8,272 bases of DNA from Chloroflexia bacterium (GTDB taxonomy: Bacteria > Chloroflexota > Chloroflexia > Thermomicrobiales > UBA6265): the NCBI GenBank assembly GCA_013698305.1, contig JACCVC010000181.1:1-8272 (forward strand). Reading direction: 5' to 3'. A program made the position numbers and the translations under genes. The notes under the pieces are model-generated. The model did no database searches and was not told the origin of the DNA. It saw nothing but the letters and a program-made list of their open reading frames with translations. Below are positions 1-6,275 of the stretch, piece by piece. Positions within the stretch are counted from its first letter, which is position 1. Every line of letters starts with the position of its first letter.

Positions 1-19
1 ATCGAGTCCTAGCGGTCAT
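1..19 (-). CDS. Possible 5' end of a gene leaving the window on the left
   Basis: On the minus strand an ATG lies at 19-17, preceded by GGGAGGG (plus-strand 25-31) with a 5-nt spacer, a good ribosome-binding site. Only six codons are inside the window (M-T-A-R-T-R), so the product cannot be named. The ATG overlaps a TGA (16-18) that ends a minus-strand frame from upstream (an ATGA junction), an arrangement typical of translationally coupled genes. The call depends on the start-site pattern alone and could be chance. Confidence 0.25.
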
Positions 20-111
20 TGATGCCCTCCCTCTCTGGGGAAACCCGTGTTCACATCGTCAGCGGCACACTCGCATAGCAAAATTGTGTTCAGGCGGTCT
101 TCATCTGCTTT

Positions 112-312
112 TTATAGTACTAGCTTATACGAGATTAGCGGCATCCGAAGAATCACGCATTTTGTGGCTAGTTCTGCGATGCGGGCGTGGTCGCGTAGGG
201 AGTCGACCTCCGAGATGAATGCGGGGAATCCGTCGTCGACCGCTTCGTGCGTGGATTCCTCGACAAGCTCGAAATGACAAGGCTTTGAGTTGGGATTCTG
301 GCCTCGTAACCG
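112..312 (-). other. Protein-like open frame without a start codon; possible gene remnant
   Basis: This stretch between the left edge and the hexosaminidase gene has no convincing complete gene. One minus-strand frame is open from just inside a TAA at 313-315 to a TAA at 112-114, and has no ATG, GTG or TTG start in its first two thirds. Its middle reads like a real protein, with F-P-A-F-I-S-E-V-D-S-L-R-D-H-A-R-I-A-E-L near 168-227. After the TAA the same frame stays open again to the TGA at 16-18. This could be a decayed or 5'-truncated gene, but I recognise no family. The part below about 150 is more AT-rich than the rest of the window. A chance open frame is a real alternative. Confidence 0.22.
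253..279. repeat. Segment resembling a dispersed intergenic repeat
   Basis: The sequence GATTCCTCGACAAGCTCGAA followed by ATGACA resembles short intergenic repeats found in many copies in various bacterial genomes; on the opposite strand it reads TGTCATTTCGAGCTTGTCGA then GGAATCC. It sits just past the 3' end of the hexosaminidase gene. Only one copy is in the window, so its repetitive nature is recognised from general experience and not demonstrated here. Confidence 0.3.
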
Positions 313-321
313 TTATCGCCG

Positions 322-1887
322 TCAAGGCAGGCCGGGTACGGTGACGGGCATGGTTGCGGTTGGTGTGGCTGCGCCCGCGAGGACGGCGACGAGCGCGCGG
401 ATCGAGATAGCGGGGTCGCCGAAGGCGAACAGGAAGTCATCGACATCGGCGAGCGCGCCGGCGTCGTAGGGACCGCGCATCGGGCAGTGGATCACGCGGG
501 TATCGCCAGGGCTGGCGGCGATGGCTTGCCGCGCGATATCGAGCTGGTGCGGTGAGTCGGTCGCGTCGCGGGTAAAAATGATCAGCGTCGATGCGCCGTG
601 GGCGTGGTCGATGGCCTCGGCGATTTCGTCCTCGGTGGGCTGGTTGCTGAACGTGACGACGGTTGAATGGGGCAGGTTCGCCTCGACCTCGTCTCGAAGC
701 AGCTTGGATCGCCCGACAGGATCGCCTCCCTCCACGGCGCGGAAGCGCTGGAAGTCAACGAGGACGTGCCTGGACTTCCCGTCCAACGGCGCGAACGGTT
801 TCGGCCCGACGTGAGCAATTGTCCTCAGGGCAATATCGAATGTGATGTCCCTCCGATTCACAGGTGGCTCGGGAAGAGGGGTTGGCTGGCTGGTGATCGC
901 GTATCGAGCGCGTACGTGATCGAGCCGCTCGCTCGTTGTCTCGAACATGACCCGCGGGCAACGTCCTGATTCCAACGCATTGACGAGCGCGGCGTGCCGC
1001 ACGAGCTGGTCGGCGATGGGCTCGTTCGCCTCAAGCACGTCGACCCCCGCCAGCTTGGCGAGCACGGTCGCTTCCTCCAACCCGTAGGCGCTGGTGATGG
1101 CGTGCATGTCCATCGCGTCGGTAAAGATCAGGCCGTCGAACTCCATCTCCTCGCGCAGCAACCCGGTGAGAATGGCGTTGGAGAGCGTCGCCGGGTGATC
1201 CGGGTCAAGGGCCGGAAAGAGGATGTGCGTCGACATCACGGCCGGGATGCCCAGCGCCACCGCCGCGCGAAAGGGCGCCAGCTCGATGGCGTCGATGCGG
1301 TCGCGCTCGTAGGGAATGGTCGGCAACCCGAAGTGGGAGTCGACATTGGTGTCACCGTGCCCAGGGAAATGCTTGACGGTCGAGACCACCCGAGCGGCCT
1401 CATGCCCGCGGAAGACCCATTCCAGGCTGTCGATAACGCGTTCAGGCGTGTCGCCATAGGACCGCGTGCGGATCACCGGGTTGGCGGGGTTGTTGTTGAC
1501 GTCAACGGAAGGGGCGAAGTTGACGTTGATGCCGACCTCGCGCAATTGCATCGCCGTGATGGTCGCCGCGGTCATGATGTCGCCGGGAGCGCCGCTGGCG
1601 GCGAGCGCCATCGCGCTCGGGACGGTGACGAAGTCTTGCGAGAAGCGGCTGACGATGCCGCCCTCCTGGTCGGCGGCGATCAGCAGTGGAGGCATGTCCA
1701 GGTCGCGCGCTTCGGCCTGGAGCTCATGGGTCAGCGCGTGGACCTGTTCCCGGCTGGTGATGTTGTCGGCGAAGAAGATCACCCCCACCGGTCGGATGGT
1801 CCTGAAGGCGTCACGCGCCTCGTCGGTGAAGACTGGTCCGTGAAACCGGAACATGATCGATTGGCCGACGAGATCGTGTGGGGTCAT
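322..1887 (-). CDS. GH3 family beta-N-acetylhexosaminidase (NagZ-like)
   Basis: This 521-residue protein belongs to glycoside hydrolase family 3. NagZ enzymes remove N-acetylglucosamine from muropeptide or other beta-GlcNAc substrates in cell-wall turnover. The catalytic barrel fills about residues 5-330. The NagZ hallmark K-H-F-P-G-H-G-D-T is at 172-180, followed by D183 and H185, the Asp-His pair that serves as general acid/base in NagZ. The motif F-T-D-A-M-D-M (255-261) supplies the likely nucleophile D257, and A-A-D-Q-E-G-G (71-77) forms part of the sugar site. Residues from about 340 to 521 form an extra C-terminal domain, so the protein is much longer than the roughly 340-residue E. coli NagZ and nearer the two-domain type. 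No signal peptide is visible, so it is probably cytoplasmic. AAGGA (1896-1900) lies 8 nt before the ATG. Family assignment is firm; exact substrate is not. Confidence 0.93.
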   Translation of the reverse strand: MTPHDLVGQSIMFRFHGPVFTDEARDAFRTIRPVGVIFFADNITSREQVHALTHELQAEARDLDMPPLLIAADQEGGIVSRFSQDFVTVPSAMALAASGAPGDIMTAATITAMQLREVGINVNFAPSVDVNNNPANPVIRTRSYGDTPERVIDSLEWVFRGHEAARVVSTVKHFPGHGDTNVDSHFGLPTIPYERDRIDAIELAPFRAAVALGIPAVMSTHILFPALDPDHPATLSNAILTGLLREEMEFDGLIFTDAMDMHAITSAYGLEEATVLAKLAGVDVLEANEPIADQLVRHAALVNALESGRCPRVMFETTSERLDHVRARYAITSQPTPLPEPPVNRRDITFDIALRTIAHVGPKPFAPLDGKSRHVLVDFQRFRAVEGGDPVGRSKLLRDEVEANLPHSTVVTFSNQPTEDEIAEAIDHAHGASTLIIFTRDATDSPHQLDIARQAIAASPGDTRVIHCPMRGPYDAGALADVDDFLFAFGDPAISIRALVAVLAGAATPTATMPVTVPGLP

Positions 1888-2091
1888 TGAGGTTGTCCTT
1901 CAGGAATTCCGCATCGAAAACGAGAGGTAGAAATTCGTAGCGGCAGACAACAGGATCTTCCGCTACGTGTTCGTAAAGTCGAAACGCCATTTGATCATCC
2001 AGCAAACCGCCATAGACTGACGGTACAACTCCGGCATCTCCGATGGCACACGCAGTGCATGAATACCACGGATCGGGAAAGGCGCTGTTCC
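1888..2091. other. Divergent intergenic region between hexosaminidase and glycosylase
   Basis: This 204-nt gap separates two genes read away from each other, so promoters for both should lie here, but I see no convincing -35/-10 pair. A minus-strand frame covers the whole gap and runs into the hexosaminidase gene in another frame. Between about 1890 and 2030 it reads rather like protein (for example D-D-Q-M-A-F-R-L-Y-E-H-V-A-E-D), but its third-position GC is visibly lower than in the neighbouring genes. It may be a remnant or chance. Confidence 0.4.
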
Positions 2092-2757
2092 ATGGAGAAA
2101 CAACCCTTCGAAATCGATATTGCAATGGTACGCATCAGGGAGGCGGTGCAACCATACCCGAAGGCAGCGATGTTCGAATTGCGTGACGACGGCTTTGGGT
2201 CGCCGTTCGAGCAGTTGATCGCTTGCATGCTCTCCGTCCGCACCCGGGACGAGGTCAGCCTCGTCACCGCCCGCCGACTGTTCGAGGTCGCTCGCACTCC
2301 AGACGCGATGGCGGACTTGACGCCGGGAAAGATCGACGCGCTAGTTCCCGACGTCACGTTCCACGAGCGGAAGGCTGCGCAAATTCGCGACATCGCCATT
2401 CGCGTGCGCGACGACTACGACAACATGCTGCCCTGCGACGCGGAGATCATGCAATCGTTCGCCGGCATCGGACCCAAGTGCGCCAACCTGGCGCTCGGAA
2501 TCGCCTGCGGACAGCAGCGAATCAGCGTCGACATTCATGTCCACCGCGTGACGAATCGCTGGGGATATGTCGCCACGAACACGCCCGAGCAAACCATGAC
2601 GGCGCTGCAAAAGACCCTGCCTCTGGAGTACTGGGTCGAGATCAACGAGCGCCTCGTCCCCTTCGGCAAGCATGTCTGTACCGGCACCCGGCCAAAGTGC
2701 TCCACCTGCCCGGTGCTGGAGATGTGCCGGCAGGTCGGGGTGACGGGTCACCGTTGA
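2092..2757 (+). CDS. Endonuclease III-like DNA glycosylase with 4Fe-4S cluster
   Basis: This 221-residue protein of the HhH-GPD family excises oxidised pyrimidines or related damaged bases from DNA in base-excision repair. The helix-hairpin-helix is F-A-G-I-G-P-K-C-A-N (123-132); its K129 matches the Schiff-base lysine of bifunctional endonuclease III. The motif S-V-D-I-H-V-H-R-V (145-153) supplies the essential D147. The C-terminus has C196, C203, C206 and C212 in the exact C-x6-C-x2-C-x5-C spacing of the 4Fe-4S cluster. Length matches the 210-220 residues usual for the family. I chose ATG 2092 because AAAGG (2078-2082) lies 9 nt upstream; the in-frame ATG at 2059 has no ribosome-binding site. 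Differences from E. coli Nth, such as Cys after the lysine and Ile after D147, suggest a divergent subgroup. It may be transcribed alone. Confidence 0.92.
   Translation: MEKQPFEIDIAMVRIREAVQPYPKAAMFELRDDGFGSPFEQLIACMLSVRTRDEVSLVTARRLFEVARTPDAMADLTPGKIDALVPDVTFHERKAAQIRDIAIRVRDDYDNMLPCDAEIMQSFAGIGPKCANLALGIACGQQRISVDIHVHRVTNRWGYVATNTPEQTMTALQKTLPLEYWVEINERLVPFGKHVCTGTRPKCSTCPVLEMCRQVGVTGHR
2739..2752. repeat. Perfect 6-bp inverted repeat at the end of the glycosylase gene
   Basis: GGTGAC and GTCACC are separated by GG, just before the stop codon at 2755-2757. The loop is too short and no T-run follows, so it does not look like an intrinsic terminator. It may be a protein-binding site or chance. 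Confidence 0.3.
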
Positions 2758-2902
2758 GTACCCATCGCATTGGTGGGAAACGCCGCGACGTGTAACTTCG
2801 TGCGCAGACTCGAACACGCATCAATACAGCAATTCCTGTTCGGACGGCACGTTGTCTATAGAGATGTAGAGAGCGTGCGTCGCAGGGAGGTGTTTTGAAC
2901 AG

Positions 2903-4486
2903 ATGGATGTCGTCGGGCTAGTCAACATGGCGAAGACGGGCGACGTCGATGCGTTCACGGAACTGGTGCGGCGGTATCAGGCGATGGCGTTCGGCTATGC
3001 GTATTCCAACCTTCGCGATTTCCACCTCGCCGAGGATGCGGTCCAGCAGGCGTTTGTTGTCGCGTACAACAACCTGCACCGTATCGACCATCCGGAGCGG
3101 TTCGGGGGTTGGCTACGCGCTATCGTGCGCTTCGAGTGCCTCCACCTGTTGCGATCTCGCCGGGTCGTGCAGGTACCGATCGACGCCGTTTCCGAGCTCG
3201 CGGCGCCTGAACCCGGACCAGCCGAACTGGCCGAGGAACGCGAAGGGATAGATCGCATCCTCTTGGCGATCGACGGCCTGCCGCCAACCGAACGAGAGGC
3301 GACCATCCTCTACTACATCCACGACCACTCGCAACAGGACGTCGCCGAGTTCCTGAACCTGCCGGTGACCACGGTCAACAACCGGCTGCGTTCCGCCCGG
3401 AAGCGTCTCAAGGAGGAAAGGATCGTCACCATGTCGCAGGATACATTCAGGGAACACGGTCTTCCAGACGATTTCACAGATCGCATCGGCGAAATCGTGC
3501 GCGTCCAGGGACCCATCGTCGACGTTCGATTCCCGGCAGACAATCGCCCGCCAATCCTGTCGGCGTTGACCATCACCGATGGGACAGCGGATGCTTCAAC
3601 GATGGCGGACGTCACGCAGTATCTCGACGATGACCTCGTCAGGTGCATCATCTCGGCACGGGGACACACCATCACATCAGCCGGTGGTGGCATGCGCGTC
3701 ATCGGCATTGATGAGCAGCCCAGTGCCCCGATCGAAGCGGCATCCATCACGCAGGTGATCGCGTCGATGCGGCGACCTGCCGCCACACCCCGCGTGCTCG
3801 AAACTGGCATCAAGGCCATTGATGTCCTGACCCCGCTGCCGTCAGGCGGCGTGATCGGACTTGTCGGCGACGCCCAGACGGGCAAGATGGTGCTGGTCGA
3901 GGAGCTCATCCACCGGCTCACGGACGCCTCGGAGGCCATCTCGATTCTCGTCTTCGTCGAAGCTCAGGATGAGGCTCGTGTTGTCAGGAGCCTTGAGTAC
4001 CGCACCTCGGCAGCCGTCGAGGCGGTCTATCTGCCGGTGGCGGACGCCTCGCCCGAAGCATTGGAAGAGATCAACAGTGAATTCGATGCCGTGATCACCC
4101 TCTCGCGCCGCCTGGCTGAAGACCGGCTCTATCCCGCGATTGACATCGTGAGATCGAGTTCCCGGATGCTTGATCGCGCCACGGTCGGGAAGGAGCACGT
4201 CGACGTTGCGATGGGTGTGCGCCAGTTGCTTGAGCATGCGGCGAGACGTCCAGATGTTGACTCAGACGGCCACACGGCAGAGACGCGCCGGGCAGCCCAG
4301 CTACAACGCTTCCTCACCCAGCCCTTCTTCGTCGCGGAGCCATTCACCAAACAGCCCGGTGTGAGTGTTCCGCGCAATGCGGCGGTCGAAGGCTGCGCGG
4401 CAATGCTCCAAGGCGCGCACGACGGCCTCACCGAGGAGATCCTCTACATGGCCGGCACGCTCGACGACGCCCTCGCGCGTACGTAA
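2903..4486 (+). CDS. ECF sigma factor fused to a degenerate F1-ATPase beta-like domain
   Basis: This 527-residue protein joins two known folds. Residues 1-90 are sigma region 2 (A-E-D-A-V-Q-Q-A-F-V-V-A-Y at 43-55; F-G-G-W-L-R-A-I-V at 67-75). Residues 115-172 are sigma region 4, with L-P-P-T-E-R-E-A near 126-133 and the helix-turn-helix D-V-A-E-F-L-N-L-P-V-T-T-V at 146-158. From about 194 the protein follows the F1-ATPase beta subunit: a barrel strand V-Q-G-P-I-V-D-V-R-F (201-210), V-L-E-T-G-I-K-A-I-D (298-307), a P-loop G-D-A-Q-T-G-K-M (322-329), L-Y-P-A-I-D (409-414) and Q-R-F-L-T-Q-P-F-F-V-A-E (468-479). The beta-like part is about 350 residues against roughly 470 for real beta subunits. 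The missing block is central, between about 345 and 400, and removes Walker B and the catalytic Glu region; the DELSEED motif is unrecognisable. GGGAGG (2885-2890) precedes the ATG. No anti-sigma gene is adjacent, so the beta-like domain may itself control the sigma part. Domain calls are firm; function is inference. Confidence 0.9.
   Translation: MDVVGLVNMAKTGDVDAFTELVRRYQAMAFGYAYSNLRDFHLAEDAVQQAFVVAYNNLHRIDHPERFGGWLRAIVRFECLHLLRSRRVVQVPIDAVSELAAPEPGPAELAEEREGIDRILLAIDGLPPTEREATILYYIHDHSQQDVAEFLNLPVTTVNNRLRSARKRLKEERIVTMSQDTFREHGLPDDFTDRIGEIVRVQGPIVDVRFPADNRPPILSALTITDGTADASTMADVTQYLDDDLVRCIISARGHTITSAGGGMRVIGIDEQPSAPIEAASITQVIASMRRPAATPRVLETGIKAIDVLTPLPSGGVIGLVGDAQTGKMVLVEELIHRLTDASEAISILVFVEAQDEARVVRSLEYRTSAAVEAVYLPVADASPEALEEINSEFDAVITLSRRLAEDRLYPAIDIVRSSSRMLDRATVGKEHVDVAMGVRQLLEHAARRPDVDSDGHTAETRRAAQLQRFLTQPFFVAEPFTKQPGVSVPRNAAVEGCAAMLQGAHDGLTEEILYMAGTLDDALART
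3411..3433 (+). promoter_or_regulatory. Internal ribosome-binding site and ATG at the sigma/beta-like junction
   Basis: Inside the fusion gene, AGGAGGAAAGGA (3411-3422) precedes an in-frame ATG at 3431-3433 (codon 177). The AAAGGA part is 8 nt from the ATG. Initiation here would give a free 351-residue beta-like protein without the sigma domains. The purine run also encodes Lys-Glu-Glu-Arg at the end of region 4, a common ending for such proteins, so coincidence is possible. Confidence 0.45.
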
Positions 4487-4498
4487 TCACCTGGAACA

Positions 4499-4528
4499 GG
4501 AGGGGGATACGCGGCCGTGCTCCCCTCC
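4499..4528. terminator. GC-rich hairpin between convergent genes
   Basis: GGAGGGG (4499-4505) pairs perfectly with CCCCTCC (4522-4528), extended by a G-T wobble (4506/4521), around a loop of about 14 nt that itself contains CGGCCG. It lies 12 nt after the sigma fusion stop and 44 nt from the end of the opposing gene, where a bidirectional terminator is expected. No clear U-tract follows on either strand. Confidence 0.4.
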
Positions 4529-4572
4529 CCTACTCGTCGTTCCGAGCCGAATGACCAAGGCGTGCCCAGTGG

Positions 4573-5373
4573 CTATTCAGGAGCCAACTGAAGCGTCGTG
4601 TCGGTCTCCAGCAATGTCTTGAGGTTGGACAGGATGCTCGGCCAGCCCTGGCTGACGCCCTTCAGCATCTCGCTGTCCGGCTCGAAGTCGTCGTGCGTGA
4701 CGGTGAGCTTGACCGCCGACCCGACCGGCTCGATCTCGAACGTCACTTTCGAGATCTTCTCCTTGACCAACTCGGCAAACTGATCATCGGTCCAGCCGAA
4801 CATCTCCATCATCTCCGGCTGATAGTTGTGCCAGGTATAGGACAGCCGCCTCGGTGGATCGGATTCCAGCACCACCTGGCCCCAGTCGGCAGGCTCCTGC
4901 TCCGGACTCATGCTCCACAGCACTGGCGCTCCAGCCTCCCACGTGGATTCCGGTCCGGTGTTCTCCATGTAGCGAGCGATGAAGGCGGGTTCGGTCAAGG
5001 CCCGCCAAAGCTTGTCCGGCGTGGTCTGGATATACGTCACGTACACGAACTCGGTCTGGCTCATGGCATGTTCCTCCAGGGCGCGTTTCAGGTCGGCGAG
5101 TGCCCGAACTCGCTCGCGGTCGTACCTGTTGATCCAGCGTTCGGCGATGTCATTGATCGGCGCGGCGTTCAGGTAGTGCAACTTCTCCCGGCCTCTACGG
5201 ACCGAGATCACCAGATTGGCGGCCTCAAGCACAGCAAGATGCTTGGTGACAGCCTGCCGGGTCATGTCCAGACTACTTCCCAACTCACGTTGGCTCTGAC
5301 CGTTGCGCTTGTTGAGCGCATCCAGCAACCGGCGGCGACTGGGATCGGCAAGCGCCTTGAAAATCACGTCCAT
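4573..5373 (-). CDS. ArsR-type HTH regulator fused to an SRPBCC/AHSA1 domain
   Basis: This 266-residue protein has an N-terminal winged-helix domain (about 1-90) opening with M-D-V-I-F-K-A-L-A-D-P-S-R-R-R-L, the classic ArsR-family start. Its recognition helix is around M-T-R-Q-A-V-T-K-H-L (37-46). The second half (104-266) is an SRPBCC/AHSA1-like ligand-binding domain beginning M-S-Q-T-E-F-V-Y-V-T, with T-T-P-D-K-L-W-R-A-L-T-E-P near 116-128. These two proteins are often encoded by adjacent genes; here they form one chain. There are no cysteines in the HTH domain to suggest metal sensing, so a small hydrophobic ligand bound by the SRPBCC domain is more likely. I prefer ATG 5373 because family members usually begin at this Met-Asp and a weak GGTG lies 6 nt upstream; ATG 5379 is possible. 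Two palindromes in its promoter suggest autoregulation. The target genes and ligand are unknown. Confidence 0.9.
   Translation of the reverse strand: MDVIFKALADPSRRRLLDALNKRNGQSQRELGSSLDMTRQAVTKHLAVLEAANLVISVRRGREKLHYLNAAPINDIAERWINRYDRERVRALADLKRALEEHAMSQTEFVYVTYIQTTPDKLWRALTEPAFIARYMENTGPESTWEAGAPVLWSMSPEQEPADWGQVVLESDPPRRLSYTWHNYQPEMMEMFGWTDDQFAELVKEKISKVTFEIEPVGSAVKLTVTHDDFEPDSEMLKGVSQGWPSILSNLKTLLETDTTLQLAPE
5062..5077 (-). promoter_or_regulatory. Internal ribosome-binding site and ATG at the ArsR/SRPBCC junction
   Basis: On the minus strand GGAGG (5077-5073) stands 8 nt before the in-frame ATG at 5064-5062, which encodes the Met that begins the SRPBCC domain. Spacing is ideal. The second domain could therefore also be made alone, or this is a relic of a separate gene before fusion. 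Confidence 0.45.
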
Positions 5374-5389
5374 CAACATCACCAATATA

Positions 5390-5407
5390 CGCAACCATGA
5401 GGTTGCG
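5390..5407. promoter_or_regulatory. Proximal operator palindrome of the ArsR-SRPBCC gene
   Basis: CGCAACC and GGTTGCG form perfect 7-bp arms around ATGA. The site starts immediately after the predicted transcription start (about 5408) and 17 bp upstream of the chosen ATG. It shares GCAACCAT and GGTT with the distal palindrome, and their centres (5398.5 and 5429.5) are 31 bp apart, about three helical turns. Likely bound by the ArsR-type product itself. Confidence 0.6.
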
Positions 5408-5414
5408 TGACCAC

Positions 5415-5444
5415 AGTATAGGCAACCATATGGTTACGTGTCAA
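5415..5444 (-). promoter_or_regulatory. Promoter of the ArsR-SRPBCC gene
   Basis: Reading the minus strand, a perfect -35 TTGACA (5444-5439) and a -10 TATACT (5420-5415, five of six consensus bases) are separated by 18 bp. The spacer is almost entirely the distal palindrome. The -35 overlaps the stop codon of the upstream P450 remnant. Transcription would begin near 5408. Confidence 0.7.
5422..5437. promoter_or_regulatory. Distal operator palindrome lying in the promoter spacer
   Basis: GCAACCATATGGTTAC contains a perfect 12-bp palindrome AACCATATGGTT (5424-5435), extended by one outer G-C pair after one mismatch. It occupies the gap between -35 and -10, so a bound repressor would exclude RNA polymerase. 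It matches the proximal palindrome in its half-site GCAACC. Confidence 0.65.
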
Positions 5445-6091
5445 GCCGAGTCCAGACGCACATCCAGCCGCCGTAAGCCAGGAAGCACCGCGCCGGGTCG
5501 CCAGGTCGGGTTCGGGTCGGTCAACTCCATGTCGGGCGCCTCGGTCGCCAGCGTGGCAAAGGCGATCTCGCCCTCGAGCCGCGCCAGTGGCGCGCCGAGG
5601 CAGAAGTGAATGCCCATCCCGAACGACATGTGTCGTCCCACCTTGCGGTCGATCCGAACCTCATCCGGGTGGACCCAGACGGCGTCGTCCCGGTTGGCTG
5701 AGCCCAGCAGGAAGAAGATCTCCGTCCAACGCCCGATTGGCAAGCCCGCGCAGGCGCGTGTGGTCGGGTGGATCCTGGAACAGCATCATTCGATTCGCCA
5801 CGAACCCGAACGTGTCCTGCGCAGGTTCCTCCCGAGGATCCGACTCTCGAAGCGCCTGGAACTCCGGAATGTCGTCCACCCGCATCACCAATCGAGGATC
5901 GCGCAACCACCGCATCACATCCGCATGCCGGAACAGCCAGATCTGCGGGTGCCCAAGCGGCCAGCCAGGCTGCCCGCATGCACCGGGTCATGCTCCCGAA
6001 ACCAGGCGTAGTGCGAATACGGATCGCCCACCGCATAGGCCCCCTCGACCGAGAAGAACCGCTTGCCCTTTTGCGCGTCGGTGATTCCCAT
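5441..6091 (-). pseudogene. Cytochrome P450 remnant with frameshift and internal deletion
   Basis: The gene starts well: GGGAGAG (6099-6105) stands 7 nt before ATG 6091 and the frame reads M-G-I-T-D-A-Q-K-G-K-R-F-F-S, then D-P-Y-S-H-Y-A-W-F-R-E-H-D-P-V-H. Near 5975-5982 the frame is lost, as if one base were deleted; P450-like sequence continues in the next frame (P-L-G-H-P-Q-I-W-L-F-R-H-A-D-V, then D-P-P-D-H-T-R-L-R-G-L-A-N-R). At about 5722-5745 it jumps to the C-terminal part, E-I-F-F-L-L-G-S-A-N-R-D, followed by the haem loop F-G-M-G-I-H-F-C-L-G-A-P-L-A-R with the haem-ligand Cys. The I helix and E-x-x-R region are absent, roughly 190 residues short of a normal bacterial P450 of about 400. 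It cannot encode a working monooxygenase. Its original substrate is not readable. Confidence 0.88.
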
Positions 6092-6275
6092 GGCTGCACT
6101 CTCCCGTATGGCACGCGTGGCTGATGATTGATTGCCGGGTACTCTTCCATTGAAAGTCTACCGCTCGGGCAAGTCACCCTCAATCACCATCCGCCTCCAA
6201 CTCCATCACTACAGACGCGGTATCTTTGGCGTAGACCAATAGCCTCGCCGCGATGCAGGAGAACACGCGCTAGCC

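Noticed and set aside
994..1890. A 298-codon plus-strand open frame covering the hexosaminidase gene
   Set aside because: It is antisense to a confidently identified GH3 enzyme, is rich in Gly, Arg, Val and Asp as expected for GC-rich antisense frames, and shows no family motif.
2739..2752. Intrinsic terminator for the glycosylase gene
   Set aside because: The inverted repeat has only a 2-nt loop, lies inside the coding sequence and has no T-run after it.
2833..2862. Sigma-70 promoter for the sigma fusion gene (TTCCTG and TATAGA)
   Set aside because: The -35 matches only two of six consensus bases; ECF-type autoregulation is possible but no convincing motif could be read from one copy.
2903..4486. 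Reading the gene as a normal ATP synthase beta subunit
   Set aside because: There are no other ATP synthase genes nearby, sigma regions precede it in frame, the P-loop is altered and the central catalytic block is missing.
5441..5743. A short intact P450 protein of 100 residues
   Set aside because: It is only the haem-loop end of the family, and the remaining fragments lie upstream in other frames; it is part of one broken gene.
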